From positions 186,001 through 250,000 of the forward strand of contig NZ_CP083560.1 of assembly GCF_025143825.1 (NCBI RefSeq): DNA of 64,000 bases. The letters run 5' to 3'. The position numbers and the translations under genes are program-made. Within the stretch, counting starts at the first letter, position 1, and every line of letters begins with the position of its first letter. The notes below the pieces were generated by a model. It searched no databases, had not been told where the DNA came from, and worked only from the letters and a program-made list of their open reading frames with translations. The stretch is from Sulfitobacter sp. S223 (GTDB lineage: Bacteria > Pseudomonadota > Alphaproteobacteria > Rhodobacterales > Rhodobacteraceae). Below are positions 36,928 to 45,471 of the stretch, one piece after another.

Positions 36928-37905
36928 ATGAAGTATCTCACGTTTGCGACTGCAACGCTTGCTGCCACAGCGGCATGGGCTGAAACACCCGAACTCATCG
37001 TTTATACCTATGACAGTTTTACATCCGATTGGGGCCCTGGCCCCGCAATCGAAAAGTCGTTCGAAGAAGCATGCGCCTGCGATCTCAAGCTTGTCGGTTT
37101 GGGTGATGGCGCGGCTTTGCTGGCCCGGTTAAAGCTGGAAGGCGCACGCTCGGACGCGGATGTGGTGATGGGGCTTGATACGTCTCTGATCGCGGCGGCC
37201 AAAGAAACGGGTCTGTTTACTGAAACAGCAGTGAACGCAGAGTACACGTTGCCCGTGGAGTGGAATGATACGGTTTTCGCACCTTATGACTGGGGATACT
37301 TCGCCTTCGTTCACAACAAGGATTTGACACCACCGGCGAACTTCAAGGCGCTGGGCGACAGCGATCTGAAGATCGTCATTCAAGACCCTCGGTCCTCAAC
37401 ACCGGGTCTTGGTCTGCTAATGTGGGTCAAAGCGGCCTATGGGGACGAAGCACCTGCAATCTGGGATGCACTGGCAGACAACGTGGTTACAGTGACCAAA
37501 GGCTGGTCCGAGGCGTACGGCCTGTTTCTGGAAGGTGAGGCCGACATGGTTCTCAGCTACACAACATCGCCTGCCTATCACCTGATCGCTGAAGAAGACG
37601 ACAGCAAGGCTGCTGCTGAATTCGATGAAGGTCACTACATGCAGATCGAAGTTGTTGGAACACTTGCGGGTAGCGATCAGCCAGAACTGGCTGAAAAGTT
37701 TCTGAATTTCATGGTGTCGGATGCCGCCCAAGCGATCTTGCCAACAACAAACTGGATGTACCCTGCCGTCACCCCTGCTGCAGGTTTGCCAGAGGGCTTT
37801 GAGACGTTGACTGTGCCGACAAAAGCACTGCTGACACCAGCGGACGAAGTGCCCGAAATCCGTGAGGAAGCTTTGGCCGAGTGGCTCAAAGCGTTGTCCC
37901 GATAA
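36928..37905 (+). CDS. thiB: Thiamine ABC transporter substrate-binding protein
   Basis: A 325-residue periplasmic binding protein with a signal peptide (TFATATLAATAAWAE). The mature start ELIVYTYDSFTSDWGPGPAIEKSFEEAC is typical of ThiB, as are DVVMGLDTSLI and YDWGYFAFVHNK. It binds thiamine or thiamine phosphates for import by ThiP and ThiQ. The start at 36928 has TTGGAGG upstream. It is controlled by the TPP riboswitch just before it, and its 3' end overlaps thiP. Confidence 0.95.
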   Translation: MKYLTFATATLAATAAWAETPELIVYTYDSFTSDWGPGPAIEKSFEEACACDLKLVGLGDGAALLARLKLEGARSDADVVMGLDTSLIAAAKETGLFTETAVNAEYTLPVEWNDTVFAPYDWGYFAFVHNKDLTPPANFKALGDSDLKIVIQDPRSSTPGLGLLMWVKAAYGDEAPAIWDALADNVVTVTKGWSEAYGLFLEGEADMVLSYTTSPAYHLIAEEDDSKAAAEFDEGHYMQIEVVGTLAGSDQPELAEKFLNFMVSDAAQAILPTTNWMYPAVTPAAGLPEGFETLTVPTKALLTPADEVPEIREEALAEWLKALSR

Positions 37906-39452
37906 ATCCGGTCATTCTGAGCCGTAAGACTGGGATCAGCGCCGCATTTCTGGTGCTGGCGCTGATCCTTTTGGCGTTGATCGCTGTGCTAAGCCGTGCA
38001 GAGGCGGGCACCGGACTGGGCGCCGGAGACTGGGCCGCGATCCGCTTTACAGTTACGCAGGCGTTGTGCTCTGCGCTCCTTTCAGTTCTCTTTGCGGTGC
38101 CTGTTGCGCGGGCTTTGGCCCGGCGTCGGTTTGCCGGGCGTGTGGCGCTGGTCACGCTTCTAGGCGCGCCATTTATATTGCCCGTTATTGTTGCGGTTTT
38201 GGGACTGCTGACTGTCTTTGGCCGGAGCGGTTGGCTGAATGTCGGCTTGGAATTTCTGGGCTTTCCGACGGTCTCGATCTACGGGTTCCACGGAGTCGTG
38301 CTGGCGCATGTCTTTTTTAACATGCCGCTGGCAACCCGGCTTTTGTTGCAAGGCTGGCAGACTATTCCGTCAGAACGCTTTCGTCTGGCCGCACAACTGC
38401 GTTTGACGCCCTCATCAATGTTTCGTGCGGTTGAATGGCCGATGCTGGTCCAAGTCATCCCCGGCGCGCTGGCGCTGGTTTTTGTAATCTGCCTCACCAG
38501 TTTTGCCGTGGCACTGACGCTGGGTGGCGGGCCGCGCGCGACGACGATTGAGCTGGCGATCTATCAGGCCTTCCGGTTTGATTTCGATCTGGGGCGGGCG
38601 GCGTTGCTGTCGGTGGTCCAGTTGGTATTGGCCGGTAGTATGGCGCTTATCGCTTTGCGGTTTGTCCCGTCGATTTCTGTCGGCGGTGGATTGGACCGCG
38701 TTATGCCGCGTTGGGATGCGCGGGGGGGGATGCAGCGTTTGGGCGATGGCTTTGTGATCACAGTTGCCGCTCTTTTCTTGCTGGTACCTCTGGCTGCTGT
38801 GGTGCTGCGCGGGCTGATGGGGCTGCCGTCAATGCCGCCGACAGTTTACCACGCTGCTGGTATTTCCGTTATTGTCGCAGTGGCAAGCATCTTTGTTCTA
38901 TTGGCGCTGGCATTGCCAATGGCAGGCTGGATTGTTGGCCGAAGGGCAGGGGGCGTTGAGGCGGTGGGTCTACTGGGATTGTCGGCATCTCCGCTGATGA
39001 TCGGGACCGGATGGTTCATTGTGATTAATCCTTATGCGGACCCTTTTGATTTTGCCTTGCCTGTGACCGTCTTGGTCAATGCGATGATGGCGCTGCCCTT
39101 TGCCCTACGAATTCTGGTGCCGCCGATGCGTGATACAGTGCAACGCTATGGTCGGCTAAGCGCGATGCTGGGCTTGCGCGGGTGGGCTTTGTGGCGGGTG
39201 TTGTTGCTGCCTCGATTGCGCGCGCAAATCGGCTTTTCTGCAGGGTTGACCGGTGCTCTTTCCATGGGCGATCTGGGCGTTATTGCGCTGTTTGCTGATC
39301 CAGAACGGGTGACGCTGCCTTTGCAAATGGTACGGTTAATGGGCGCGTATCGTATGGATGCCGCAGCGGGTGCGGCCTTGCTGTTACTGGGGCTCAGCCT
39401 TGGGATATTCTGGATATGCGATAAAGGAGGGCGCTGGCGTGCTGAAGCTTGA
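37881..39452 (+). CDS. thiP: Thiamine ABC transporter permease
   Basis: A 523-residue membrane protein with about twelve helices in two fused permease halves. Each half has an EAA-like loop (RFRLAAQLRLTPSSMFRAVEWPML; RYGRLSAMLGLRGWALWRVLLLPRL). It starts at a GTG (37881) inside the last 25 bases of thiB, which implies translational coupling. It forms the import channel with the ATPase ThiQ. Confidence 0.94.
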   Translation: MAQSVVPINPVILSRKTGISAAFLVLALILLALIAVLSRAEAGTGLGAGDWAAIRFTVTQALCSALLSVLFAVPVARALARRRFAGRVALVTLLGAPFILPVIVAVLGLLTVFGRSGWLNVGLEFLGFPTVSIYGFHGVVLAHVFFNMPLATRLLLQGWQTIPSERFRLAAQLRLTPSSMFRAVEWPMLVQVIPGALALVFVICLTSFAVALTLGGGPRATTIELAIYQAFRFDFDLGRAALLSVVQLVLAGSMALIALRFVPSISVGGGLDRVMPRWDARGGMQRLGDGFVITVAALFLLVPLAAVVLRGLMGLPSMPPTVYHAAGISVIVAVASIFVLLALALPMAGWIVGRRAGGVEAVGLLGLSASPLMIGTGWFIVINPYADPFDFALPVTVLVNAMMALPFALRILVPPMRDTVQRYGRLSAMLGLRGWALWRVLLLPRLRAQIGFSAGLTGALSMGDLGVIALFADPERVTLPLQMVRLMGAYRMDAAAGAALLLLGLSLGIFWICDKGGRWRAEA

Positions 39453-40137
39453 AAATGCGCAAATCACCCAAGGCAATTTTCGACTGAGCGCCGATTTCAC
39501 CTTGGAGCCAGCGCGGAATTACGCGGTGATTGGCCCATCTGGGTCAGGCAAGTCAACGCTGCTGGCGGCTTTATGTGGTTTTATCCCTCTGTCGAAGGGG
39601 CGCATGCTTTGGAACGGGACAGATATCACTACCGCAGCGCCCGGCGCACGCCCCATGACGATGCTGTTTCAAGACAATAACCTTTTCCCTCACCTCAGCG
39701 TTTTGCAAAACGTCGCGCTTGGCCTGCGGCCAGATGGCCGGATCAGCGCAACAGAGAAGACCGTGGTGATGGACGCGTTGGCGCGGGTGGACCTGTCGGA
39801 TCATCTTCAGGCCAAGCCGGGCGCGTTGTCGGGAGGACAGCAAAGCCGGGTCGCACTGGCCCGTGTGTTGGTGCAGGCGCGGCCACTGGTACTGCTGGAT
39901 GAGCCTTTTGCTGCGCTCGGACCGGCACTGCGCAACGAAATGCTGGATTTAGTACGTGTGATGGCTGCGCAGACGGGTGCGGCGCTGGTTATGGTGACCC
40001 ACTCACCCGAGGATGTGCGGCGCATTGCCGATGAGGTCATATTTGTCGAAGGAGGGCGTGCCCACGCGCCCCGTCCGGCGGCAGCTTTGATGGATGATCC
40101 ACCGCCGGAGTTGCGTGCTTATCTAGGCCAAGAATAA
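39439..40137 (+). CDS. thiQ: Thiamine ABC transporter ATP-binding protein
   Basis: A 232-residue ABC ATPase: Walker A GPSGSGKST, Q-loop MLFQDNNLFPHLSV, signature LSGGQQSRVALARVL, Walker B LVLLDEPFAAL and H-loop VTHS. The GTG at 39439 is chosen: AAAGGAGG lies nine to ten bases upstream, and it overlaps the thiP end by 14 bases. The longer frame upstream is inside thiP. It powers thiamine uptake, and its operon ends tail-to-tail with ribH. Confidence 0.94.
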   Translation: MLKLENAQITQGNFRLSADFTLEPARNYAVIGPSGSGKSTLLAALCGFIPLSKGRMLWNGTDITTAAPGARPMTMLFQDNNLFPHLSVLQNVALGLRPDGRISATEKTVVMDALARVDLSDHLQAKPGALSGGQQSRVALARVLVQARPLVLLDEPFAALGPALRNEMLDLVRVMAAQTGAALVMVTHSPEDVRRIADEVIFVEGGRAHAPRPAAALMDDPPPELRAYLGQE

Positions 40138-40139
40138 TA

Positions 40140-40571
40140 TCAGGCAGCCGCTGGTGTCACGATGGTCAAAGCGGCGCGCGCAGCCTCGCGCCCCTTTTCG
40201 ACGAAATGTGCGCGATAGATCGCATTGTGGTGCTCGGTCTCGTGATAATGGTGCGGCGTCAATGATACCGACAGCACTGGCACGCCAGTATCCAGACCAA
40301 CACGCATCAACCCGTCGACCACCGCAGCGGCCACGAAATCGTGGCGGTATATCCCGCCATCAACGACGAAGGCCGCGCAGATCACCGCGTCGTATTTTCC
40401 AGTCTTAGCGAGCTGCTGGGCCTTAAGCGGCATCTCGAAGGCGCCGGGCACATCAAAGACGTCAATTTGTGCGGAATCGATAAGGTTGGCGAAGCCTTCC
40501 AAAGCGCGGTCCACGATATCTGCATGCCATTGTGCTTTGACAAAGGCGAAGCGGGCGGGGGTGTCTGTCAT
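40140..40571 (-). CDS. ribH: 6,7-dimethyl-8-ribityllumazine synthase, type II
   Basis: Joins 5-amino-6-ribitylaminouracil and dihydroxybutanone phosphate in riboflavin synthesis. The 143-residue protein has VPGAFEMPLKAQQLAKTGKYDAVICAAFVVDGGIYRHDFV and the segment SVSLTPHHYHETEHH in place of the usual GVLT..QA.ER motif. That variant resembles the RibH2 (decameric) enzymes of Brucella and Mesorhizobium. GGAGAT lies just before the ATG at 40571. The gene is preceded by an FMN riboswitch, so it is flavin-regulated; a second RibH probably exists elsewhere. Confidence 0.92.
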   Translation of the reverse strand: MTDTPARFAFVKAQWHADIVDRALEGFANLIDSAQIDVFDVPGAFEMPLKAQQLAKTGKYDAVICAAFVVDGGIYRHDFVAAAVVDGLMRVGLDTGVPVLSVSLTPHHYHETEHHNAIYRAHFVEKGREAARAALTIVTPAAA

Positions 40572-40654
40572 ATTGATCTCCTTCAGGTTCAAACACGTCC
40601 ACCCAAGGCGATCACAAGCCTTTGGTCGCACCTCGGAAGATGTGTCCAAAACCC

Positions 40655-40806
40655 TGCATTCTCTTCCATCCGGACTTTAACCGTCGGCTCCGGCATCTCA
40701 CCGGATCTGCTTGTCCAATACTCCCCTGTTACGGGGCGCAGTGCGCTCGCGGGCTCGGAGGTGACCTCCATACCGCCGGTGGGGAATTTCACCCCGCCCT
40801 GAGAAT
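40655..40806 (-). promoter_or_regulatory. FMN riboswitch (RFN element) of ribH
   Basis: On the minus strand the sequence runs CAGGGCGGGGTGAAATTCCCC, ACCGGCGGTAT, GAGCCCGCGAGCG, GGTGAGATGCCGGAGCCGAC, GGTTAAAGTCCGGATGGAAG, AGAATGCAGG. These are the conserved RFN blocks in order. Between it and the ribH ribosome site a CCAAAGGC/GCCTTGG hairpin (40601-40624) may act as the expression platform. Confidence 0.95.
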
Positions 40807-40874
40807 AGGTGCAGATTGCCAAGCAAGGCGAACCTCTGCAATAGCTTATCTGTCTATTTACGCAGGAGCATCCG

Positions 40875-41498
40875 ATGCATCCCAATCCGGTTTTTCATGA
40901 TGCGAGCGTGTCTCGCAATATTGCTTTTGCGCGGAAGCGGGCATTCGGCGTGTTGGCAGTGGCAGCCGACGGAGCGCCGCATGTCAGCCATGTACCGTTT
41001 TTATTGAATAAGGACGCAACCAGCGCTGATCTGCACTTGGTGCGTTCTAATCCTATTGCGCGTATGGGCGAGGGGCCGCATTCAGCCAAGATCATCGTGT
41101 CTGGCCCTGACAGCTATGTTTCCCCGGATTGGTATGACCTGCCGGATCAGGTGCCAACATGGAACTACGTCGCGGTGCATCTGACCGGAACGTTGAAGCA
41201 GCTGCCACACGAAGCCATGCAAGAGATGCTGGACCGACAGTCTGACGCGTATGAATCACAGCTACTTCCCAAAACCCAATGGACGACGCAGAAGATGACG
41301 CCTGAAGTACTGGAAAAGATGATGCGTATGATCGTGCCATTCCGGTTCGCCATTACAGGCGTAGATGGGACATGGAAGTTGGGCCAAAACAAGCCTGAGG
41401 CGGCAAGGACGGCGGCCGCAGAGCAGATGGAAGAATACGGCATCGGCAGCGAGGCAGAGAGCCTTGCGGCCATGATGCGGAATCTTGATCACACCTAA
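40875..41498 (+). CDS. PaiB-type FMN-binding protein
   Basis: A 207-residue split-barrel flavin-binding protein of the PaiB family. It begins MHPNPVFHDASVSRNIAFARKRAFGVLAV, then HVPFLLN, a central PDSYVSPDWYDLPDQVPTWNYVAVHLTG and IVPFRFAITGVDGTWKLGQNK. All are characteristic. In Bacillus PaiB is described as a negative regulator; the enzymatic role, if any, is unclear. It is divergent from the FMN riboswitch-ribH unit, a suggestive but unproved flavin link. Confidence 0.9.
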   Translation: MHPNPVFHDASVSRNIAFARKRAFGVLAVAADGAPHVSHVPFLLNKDATSADLHLVRSNPIARMGEGPHSAKIIVSGPDSYVSPDWYDLPDQVPTWNYVAVHLTGTLKQLPHEAMQEMLDRQSDAYESQLLPKTQWTTQKMTPEVLEKMMRMIVPFRFAITGVDGTWKLGQNKPEAARTAAAEQMEEYGIGSEAESLAAMMRNLDHT

Positions 41499-41567
41499 CA
41501 GGCGGTTGCGTTGAGGGCCGTTCAGGTAAAGAGTGTGGGCAAAAGCGCTTGGCAAAGGATTACCCGC

Positions 41568-42179
41568 ATGAAGCTCTATTACGCTCCGACATCGCCCTAT
41601 GTCCGCAAAGTCATGATTCTTCTCGAAGAGACGGGGCAGCTTGACGATGTTGAACTGATCAATGTCGCGACAACGCCTGTCGCTGCGGACCCTGCGCTTT
41701 TGTCAAAAAACCCATTGGCCAAAGTGCCCGCTTTGGAACGGCCCGATGGGCCGACGTTATATGATAGCCGTGTCATCACAGCCTATCTTGATGCCCGCGG
41801 CGGAGACACGCTTTATCCTTCGGGGGCGCGGCGTTGGGATACATTGACGCTAGAAGCGACTGCGGATGGTATTCTGGATGCGGCGCTATTGATGACCTAT
41901 GAGACGCGCCTGCGTCCCGAAGACAAGCGGATGCCGGAATGGGTTGATGGCCAGTGGGATAAGATCGCGCGCAGTGTTTCTGCGCTTAATACCCGCTGGA
42001 TGAGCCATTTGAACGGTCCGTTAGACATGGGGCAGATCGCTGTGGCCTGTGGGCTGGCCTATGTCGATTTCCGGCATGACGCACGCGGTTGGCGCAAAGG
42101 AAATGACGGACTGGCGGCGTGGTTCAAGGCATTCGAATCGCGGCCATCAATGCAGTCGACAGTGCCGCCTGCCGCGTAA
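41568..42179 (+). CDS. Glutathione S-transferase family protein
   Basis: A 203-residue protein: an N-terminal thioredoxin-like domain (MKLYYAPTSPYVRKVMILLEETG; NPLAKVPAL with the cis-Pro; LYDSRVI with the Glu/Asp-Ser motif in Asp-Ser form) and an all-helical C-terminal domain. The substrate is unknown. The start at 41568 is preferred with AAAGGAT upstream; the frame extends 19 codons further without a ribosome site. It lies 178 bases before petA. Confidence 0.9.
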   Translation: MKLYYAPTSPYVRKVMILLEETGQLDDVELINVATTPVAADPALLSKNPLAKVPALERPDGPTLYDSRVITAYLDARGGDTLYPSGARRWDTLTLEATADGILDAALLMTYETRLRPEDKRMPEWVDGQWDKIARSVSALNTRWMSHLNGPLDMGQIAVACGLAYVDFRHDARGWRKGNDGLAAWFKAFESRPSMQSTVPPAA

Positions 42180-42358
42180 TTAGCGTTAAAGCGGATCAAT
42201 TCAGTGTTTATTTTAGGTCACTGCGACCCTTTGCGCGTTTAAACCATCTGGACGACAACGATACTGCAAGTTAGATACCGCACCAATATCCGGCGCATTG
42301 GGACAAGTGCGTCTTAATACCTGTTGGCCTCAATTGGCCCAATTACGGAGAAACCGAC

Positions 42359-42919
42359 GTGTCACAAGCTGATGATATCGAAGGCAACCGGAGGGATTTC
42401 CTCTATTACGCTACTGCAGGTACAGGCGCTGTAGCTGTAGGTGCCGCTGTTTGGCCGCTGGTCAACCAGATGAACCCTTCTGCTGATGTGCGGGCTCTGT
42501 CCTCCATCCGCGTCGATGTCAGTGGCGTTGAGCCTGGCACGCAGTTGACCGTCAAATGGCTCGGTAAGCCGGTATTCATCCGTCGCCGGACAGAAGAAGA
42601 TATTGAAAAGGGTCGCGCGGTTGAACTGTCCGATCTGCCGGACCAAAACGCCGAGAACGAGAATATCGCCGCTGACGCGCTTGCCACCGACGAGAACCGC
42701 ACAATGGATGAAGCCGGCGAATGGCTGGTCATGATGGGTGTGTGTACGCACCTTGGTTGTGTGCCTCTTGGTGACGCCGGCGATTTCGACGGTTGGTTCT
42801 GCCCTTGCCACGGGTCGCATTACGATACCGCTGGCCGAATCCGTAAAGGGCCAGCGCCGACGAACCTTCCCGTTCCCGTCGCAGAATTCCTCGACGAATC
42901 CACATTGAAACTCGGTTAA
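42359..42919 (+). CDS. petA: Cytochrome bc1 Rieske iron-sulfur subunit
   Basis: A 186-residue Rieske protein. The N-terminus has a Tat-like motif ([12 protein letters not shown]) and one membrane anchor (about residues 13-36). The 2Fe-2S ligands lie in CTHLGC (C129, H131, with C134 in the disulphide) and CPCHGS (C148, C150, H151). It carries electrons from ubiquinol to cytochrome c1. The start is GTG at 42359. First gene of petABC; petB follows after 12 bases. Confidence 0.97.
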   Translation: MSQADDIEGNRRDFLYYATAGTGAVAVGAAVWPLVNQMNPSADVRALSSIRVDVSGVEPGTQLTVKWLGKPVFIRRRTEEDIEKGRAVELSDLPDQNAENENIAADALATDENRTMDEAGEWLVMMGVCTHLGCVPLGDAGDFDGWFCPCHGSHYDTAGRIRKGPAPTNLPVPVAEFLDESTLKLG

Positions 42920-42931
42920 AGGAAACAACTT

Positions 42932-44275
42932 ATGTCTGGAATTCCTCACGACCATTACGAACCGAAGTCAAACGGCGAAAAGTGGCTGCACAGCCGCCTG
43001 CCTGTTGTTGGCCTCGCCTATGACACGTTGATGATCCCTACACCCAAGAACCTGAACTGGATGTGGATTTGGGGCATCGTTCTGACCTTCTGTCTTGCGT
43101 TGCAAATCGTGACCGGCATCGTGCTAGCCATGCACTATACGCCTCACGTCGATGAGGCGTTCGCTTCGGTCGAGCACATCATGCGCAACGTGAACGGCGG
43201 CTACATGCTGCGGTATATGCACGCCAACGGTGCGTCTTTGTTCTTTATCGCCGTGTACGCCCACATCTTCCGCGGCCTGTACTATGGTTCATATAAAGCG
43301 CCGCGTGAAATCACGTGGATCATCGGCATGCTGATCTATCTGCTAATGATGGGTACCGCGTTCATGGGCTATGTGCTTCCTTGGGGGCAGATGTCCTTCT
43401 GGGGCGCTACCGTTATCACCGGCCTGTTTGGGGCGATCCCGTTGATTGGTGAACCGATCCAGACACTGCTTTTGGGTGGTCCTGCTGTTGATAACGCGAC
43501 ATTGAACCGCTTCTTCTCGCTGCATTACCTGCTGCCCTTCGTGATTGCCGGTCTTGTGATCCTGCACATCTGGGCCTTCCACACGACAGGCAACAACAAC
43601 CCTACGGGTGTTGATGTGCGCCGCACGTCCAAGGAAGATGCAGCGAAAGACACGCTGCCGTTCTGGCCCTACTTTGTAATCAAGGACCTGTTCGCACTGG
43701 CCGTGATTCTGGTAGTATTTTTTGCAGTCGTCGGTTTCATGCCGAACTACCTTGGTCACCCTGACAACTACATCGAAGCGAACCCGCTGGCGACACCAGC
43801 GCACATCGTGCCCGAATGGTACTTCCTACCGTTCTACGCGATCCTGCGTGCCTTCACGTCCGAAGTGTGGGTCGTGATCATTGCCGAGACGCTGACCGGC
43901 GGTATCGTGGATGCGAAATTCTTCGGTGTGCTTGCGATGTTCGGTGCGATCGCTGTTATGGCCGCTGTGCCATGGCTTGATACAAGCCGCGTCCGCTCTG
44001 GCCGCTATCGCCCGATGTTCAAGTGGTGGTTCTGGCTGTTGGTTGTCGATTTCTTCGCCCTGATGTGGCTGGGTGCGATGCCAGCGGAAGAGCCCTACGC
44101 GAGCTTCTCGTTGATTGCTTCCACATATTGGTTCGCCTATTTCCTCGTTATCCTACCTCTGCTTGGTGTGATCGAGAAACCGTTGGCAGAGCCTGAAACG
44201 ATCGAAGCGGACTTTGACGCGCACTATGCGCCAAAAGTCGGCGGCACGACCACAATCGTGAACCCAGCGGAGTAA
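42932..44275 (+). CDS. petB: Cytochrome b of the bc1 complex
   Basis: A 447-residue membrane protein with about eight helices. Visible hallmarks: the ubiquinol-site WGATVITG and [13 protein letters not shown] (PEWY), [13 protein letters not shown], and the heme-binding histidines in helices B and D ([43 protein letters not shown]). It is full length and typical of alphaproteobacteria. It lies between petA and petC. Confidence 0.97.
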   Translation: MSGIPHDHYEPKSNGEKWLHSRLPVVGLAYDTLMIPTPKNLNWMWIWGIVLTFCLALQIVTGIVLAMHYTPHVDEAFASVEHIMRNVNGGYMLRYMHANGASLFFIAVYAHIFRGLYYGSYKAPREITWIIGMLIYLLMMGTAFMGYVLPWGQMSFWGATVITGLFGAIPLIGEPIQTLLLGGPAVDNATLNRFFSLHYLLPFVIAGLVILHIWAFHTTGNNNPTGVDVRRTSKEDAAKDTLPFWPYFVIKDLFALAVILVVFFAVVGFMPNYLGHPDNYIEANPLATPAHIVPEWYFLPFYAILRAFTSEVWVVIIAETLTGGIVDAKFFGVLAMFGAIAVMAAVPWLDTSRVRSGRYRPMFKWWFWLLVVDFFALMWLGAMPAEEPYASFSLIASTYWFAYFLVILPLLGVIEKPLAEPETIEADFDAHYAPKVGGTTTIVNPAE

Positions 44276-44280
44276 CTGAG

Positions 44281-45069
44281 ATGAACATTATTAAAGCAAC
44301 ACTCGTCTCCGCCGTATTGGCATTGACTGCACCTGCTGCCTTTGCAGCGGGTGCGGAAAGCAGCCACAAGATCGACAACATCGACTTTTCGTTTGATGGT
44401 CCTTTCGGCTCCTATGACGTGAACCAGCTGCAACGCGGTCTGCAAATCTACACCGAAGTATGCTCGGCCTGTCACGGGTTGAAGTTTGTGCCATTGCGCA
44501 CACTCGGTGATGAGGGCGGTCCACACATGCCCGAAGATCAGGTGATCGAGTATTCAAAGCAGTTTGAAGTATTCGACGCTGAACTGGATGATTTCCGTCC
44601 TGCGACGCCTGTTGATCACTTTCCACAGTCGGCATTGTCCAATGCACCTGACCTGTCCCTGATGGCCAAGAAACGCGCGGCGTTCCACGGCCCTTACGGT
44701 CTGGGTATCAACCAGTTGATGAAAGGCACAGGCGGCGCCGAGTACATCGCAGCCCTGATGCACGGTTACACTGGTGAGGAAAAAGAGCAGGCCGGCACAA
44801 CCTTCTACGAAAACCACTACTTCCCTGGTGGTTGGATTTCCATGGCACCACCGCTTTATGATGAAGCGGTAGAGTTTCAGGACGGCCACGATAACAGCCT
44901 CGAAGCGATGTCTGAGGATGTTGCAGCGTTCCTGATGTGGACGGCTGAACCAAAGATGGGCGCGCGTAAGCAAGCCGGTTTTGCGGGTGTTGTTTTCCTT
45001 ACCCTGCTGTCAGTTCTGCTGTACCTCACAAACAAGCGTCTTTGGGCGTCGGTCAAACGTAAAGACTGA
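44281..45069 (+). CDS. petC: Cytochrome c1
   Basis: A 262-residue c-type cytochrome with a cleavable signal peptide (ending FAAGA), the heme-attachment motif CSACH (C61, C64, H65), and a C-terminal membrane anchor ([13 protein letters not shown]). The axial Met is probably in [10 protein letters not shown]. It passes electrons from the Rieske protein to soluble cytochrome c. Its ATG lies five bases after the petB stop. The operon ends with a strong terminator at 45092. Confidence 0.97.
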   Translation: MNIIKATLVSAVLALTAPAAFAAGAESSHKIDNIDFSFDGPFGSYDVNQLQRGLQIYTEVCSACHGLKFVPLRTLGDEGGPHMPEDQVIEYSKQFEVFDAELDDFRPATPVDHFPQSALSNAPDLSLMAKKRAAFHGPYGLGINQLMKGTGGAEYIAALMHGYTGEEKEQAGTTFYENHYFPGGWISMAPPLYDEAVEFQDGHDNSLEAMSEDVAAFLMWTAEPKMGARKQAGFAGVVFLTLLSVLLYLTNKRLWASVKRKD

Positions 45070-45091
45070 CCAGTTCTTAAGCGTGAGATTC

Positions 45092-45128
45092 AAACGCCCG
45101 CAGGTTTTGCCTGCGGGCGTTTCTTTTT
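45092..45128 (+). terminator. Rho-independent terminator of petABC
   Basis: A perfect 13-bp stem (AAACGCCCGCAGG at 45092-45104 with its complement at 45110-45122) and a TTTCTTTTT tail, 23 bases after the petC stop. Confidence 0.95.
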
Positions 45129-45171
45129 GGTTTTTGCTCTAGGGCGATAACGTCGTTCAATAGATGAGATC

Positions 45172-45212
45172 CAAAAAAATCGTCCCTCCAGATCGCTAAA
45201 TCTGAAGGGACG
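45172..45212 (-). terminator. Rho-independent terminator, minus strand
   Basis: CGTCCCTCCAGAT (45181-45193) pairs with ATCTGAAGGGACG (45200-45212) with one mismatch and a six-base loop. On the minus strand it is followed by ATTTTTTTGG. It lies 260 bases beyond the Crp-family stop, far for that gene alone. Confidence 0.85.
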
Positions 45213-45369
45213 CAGCTGCCGTAAACCAAAAAATGTGGCCGCCAGCGTGTCGTATAATAAATATATTAAATATGGTTGGGAGGCGCTTGCTTTCACAAGG
45301 CCCCGGGTCAGAAGGCTTAGCCCCCCTAGCCGCATGCCCAAAACCCATCGTTCTATCTGGCCGTGAGAC
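45172..45369 (-). ncRNA. Candidate small RNA between petC and the Crp-family gene
   Basis: The proposed transcript starts about 45369, after a TATACT -10-like hexamer, and ends at the strong terminator at 45172-45212. This gives roughly 200 nt. A perfect TGTGA-N6-TCACA palindrome lies about 88 bases upstream of the proposed start. This is inference from signals only; a long 3' untranslated region of the Crp gene is the main alternative. Confidence 0.35.
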
Positions 45370-45449
45370 GCTTCGAGTATAAAAGCGCTTTTGCCTCAGG
45401 GGCCGGTCTCTCTATGAAACCATAATGCCCGCTGTTTGCACGATGTGTC

Positions 45450-45465
45450 TGTGAATTAGATCACA
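45450..45465. promoter_or_regulatory. CRP-type palindrome TGTGA-N6-TCACA
   Basis: The sequence TGTGAATTAGATCACA matches both E. coli CRP half-sites exactly. It lies seven bases beyond the stop of a Crp-family gene whose recognition helix reads RETVSK, close to RETVGR of CRP. It could control a transcript running toward lower coordinates. Confidence 0.6.
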
Positions 45466-45471
45466 CTGGCG

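Larger units (their letters stand above)
45129..45471. other. Gene-free gap between petC and the Crp-family gene
   Basis: It contains a minus-strand terminator (45172-45212), an AT-rich patch near 45250-45275, a TATACT hexamer on the minus strand (45381-45376), and a CRP-type palindrome at 45450-45465. A minus-strand open frame (45341 to 45090) runs through both terminators and has no ribosome site, so I do not call it a gene. A minus-strand small RNA is the better reading. Confidence 0.55.

Noticed and set aside
45090-45341. 83-residue minus-strand open frame between petC and the Crp-family gene
   Set aside because: It reads straight through two strong terminators, starts at TTG or ATG without a ribosome site, and resembles no known protein.
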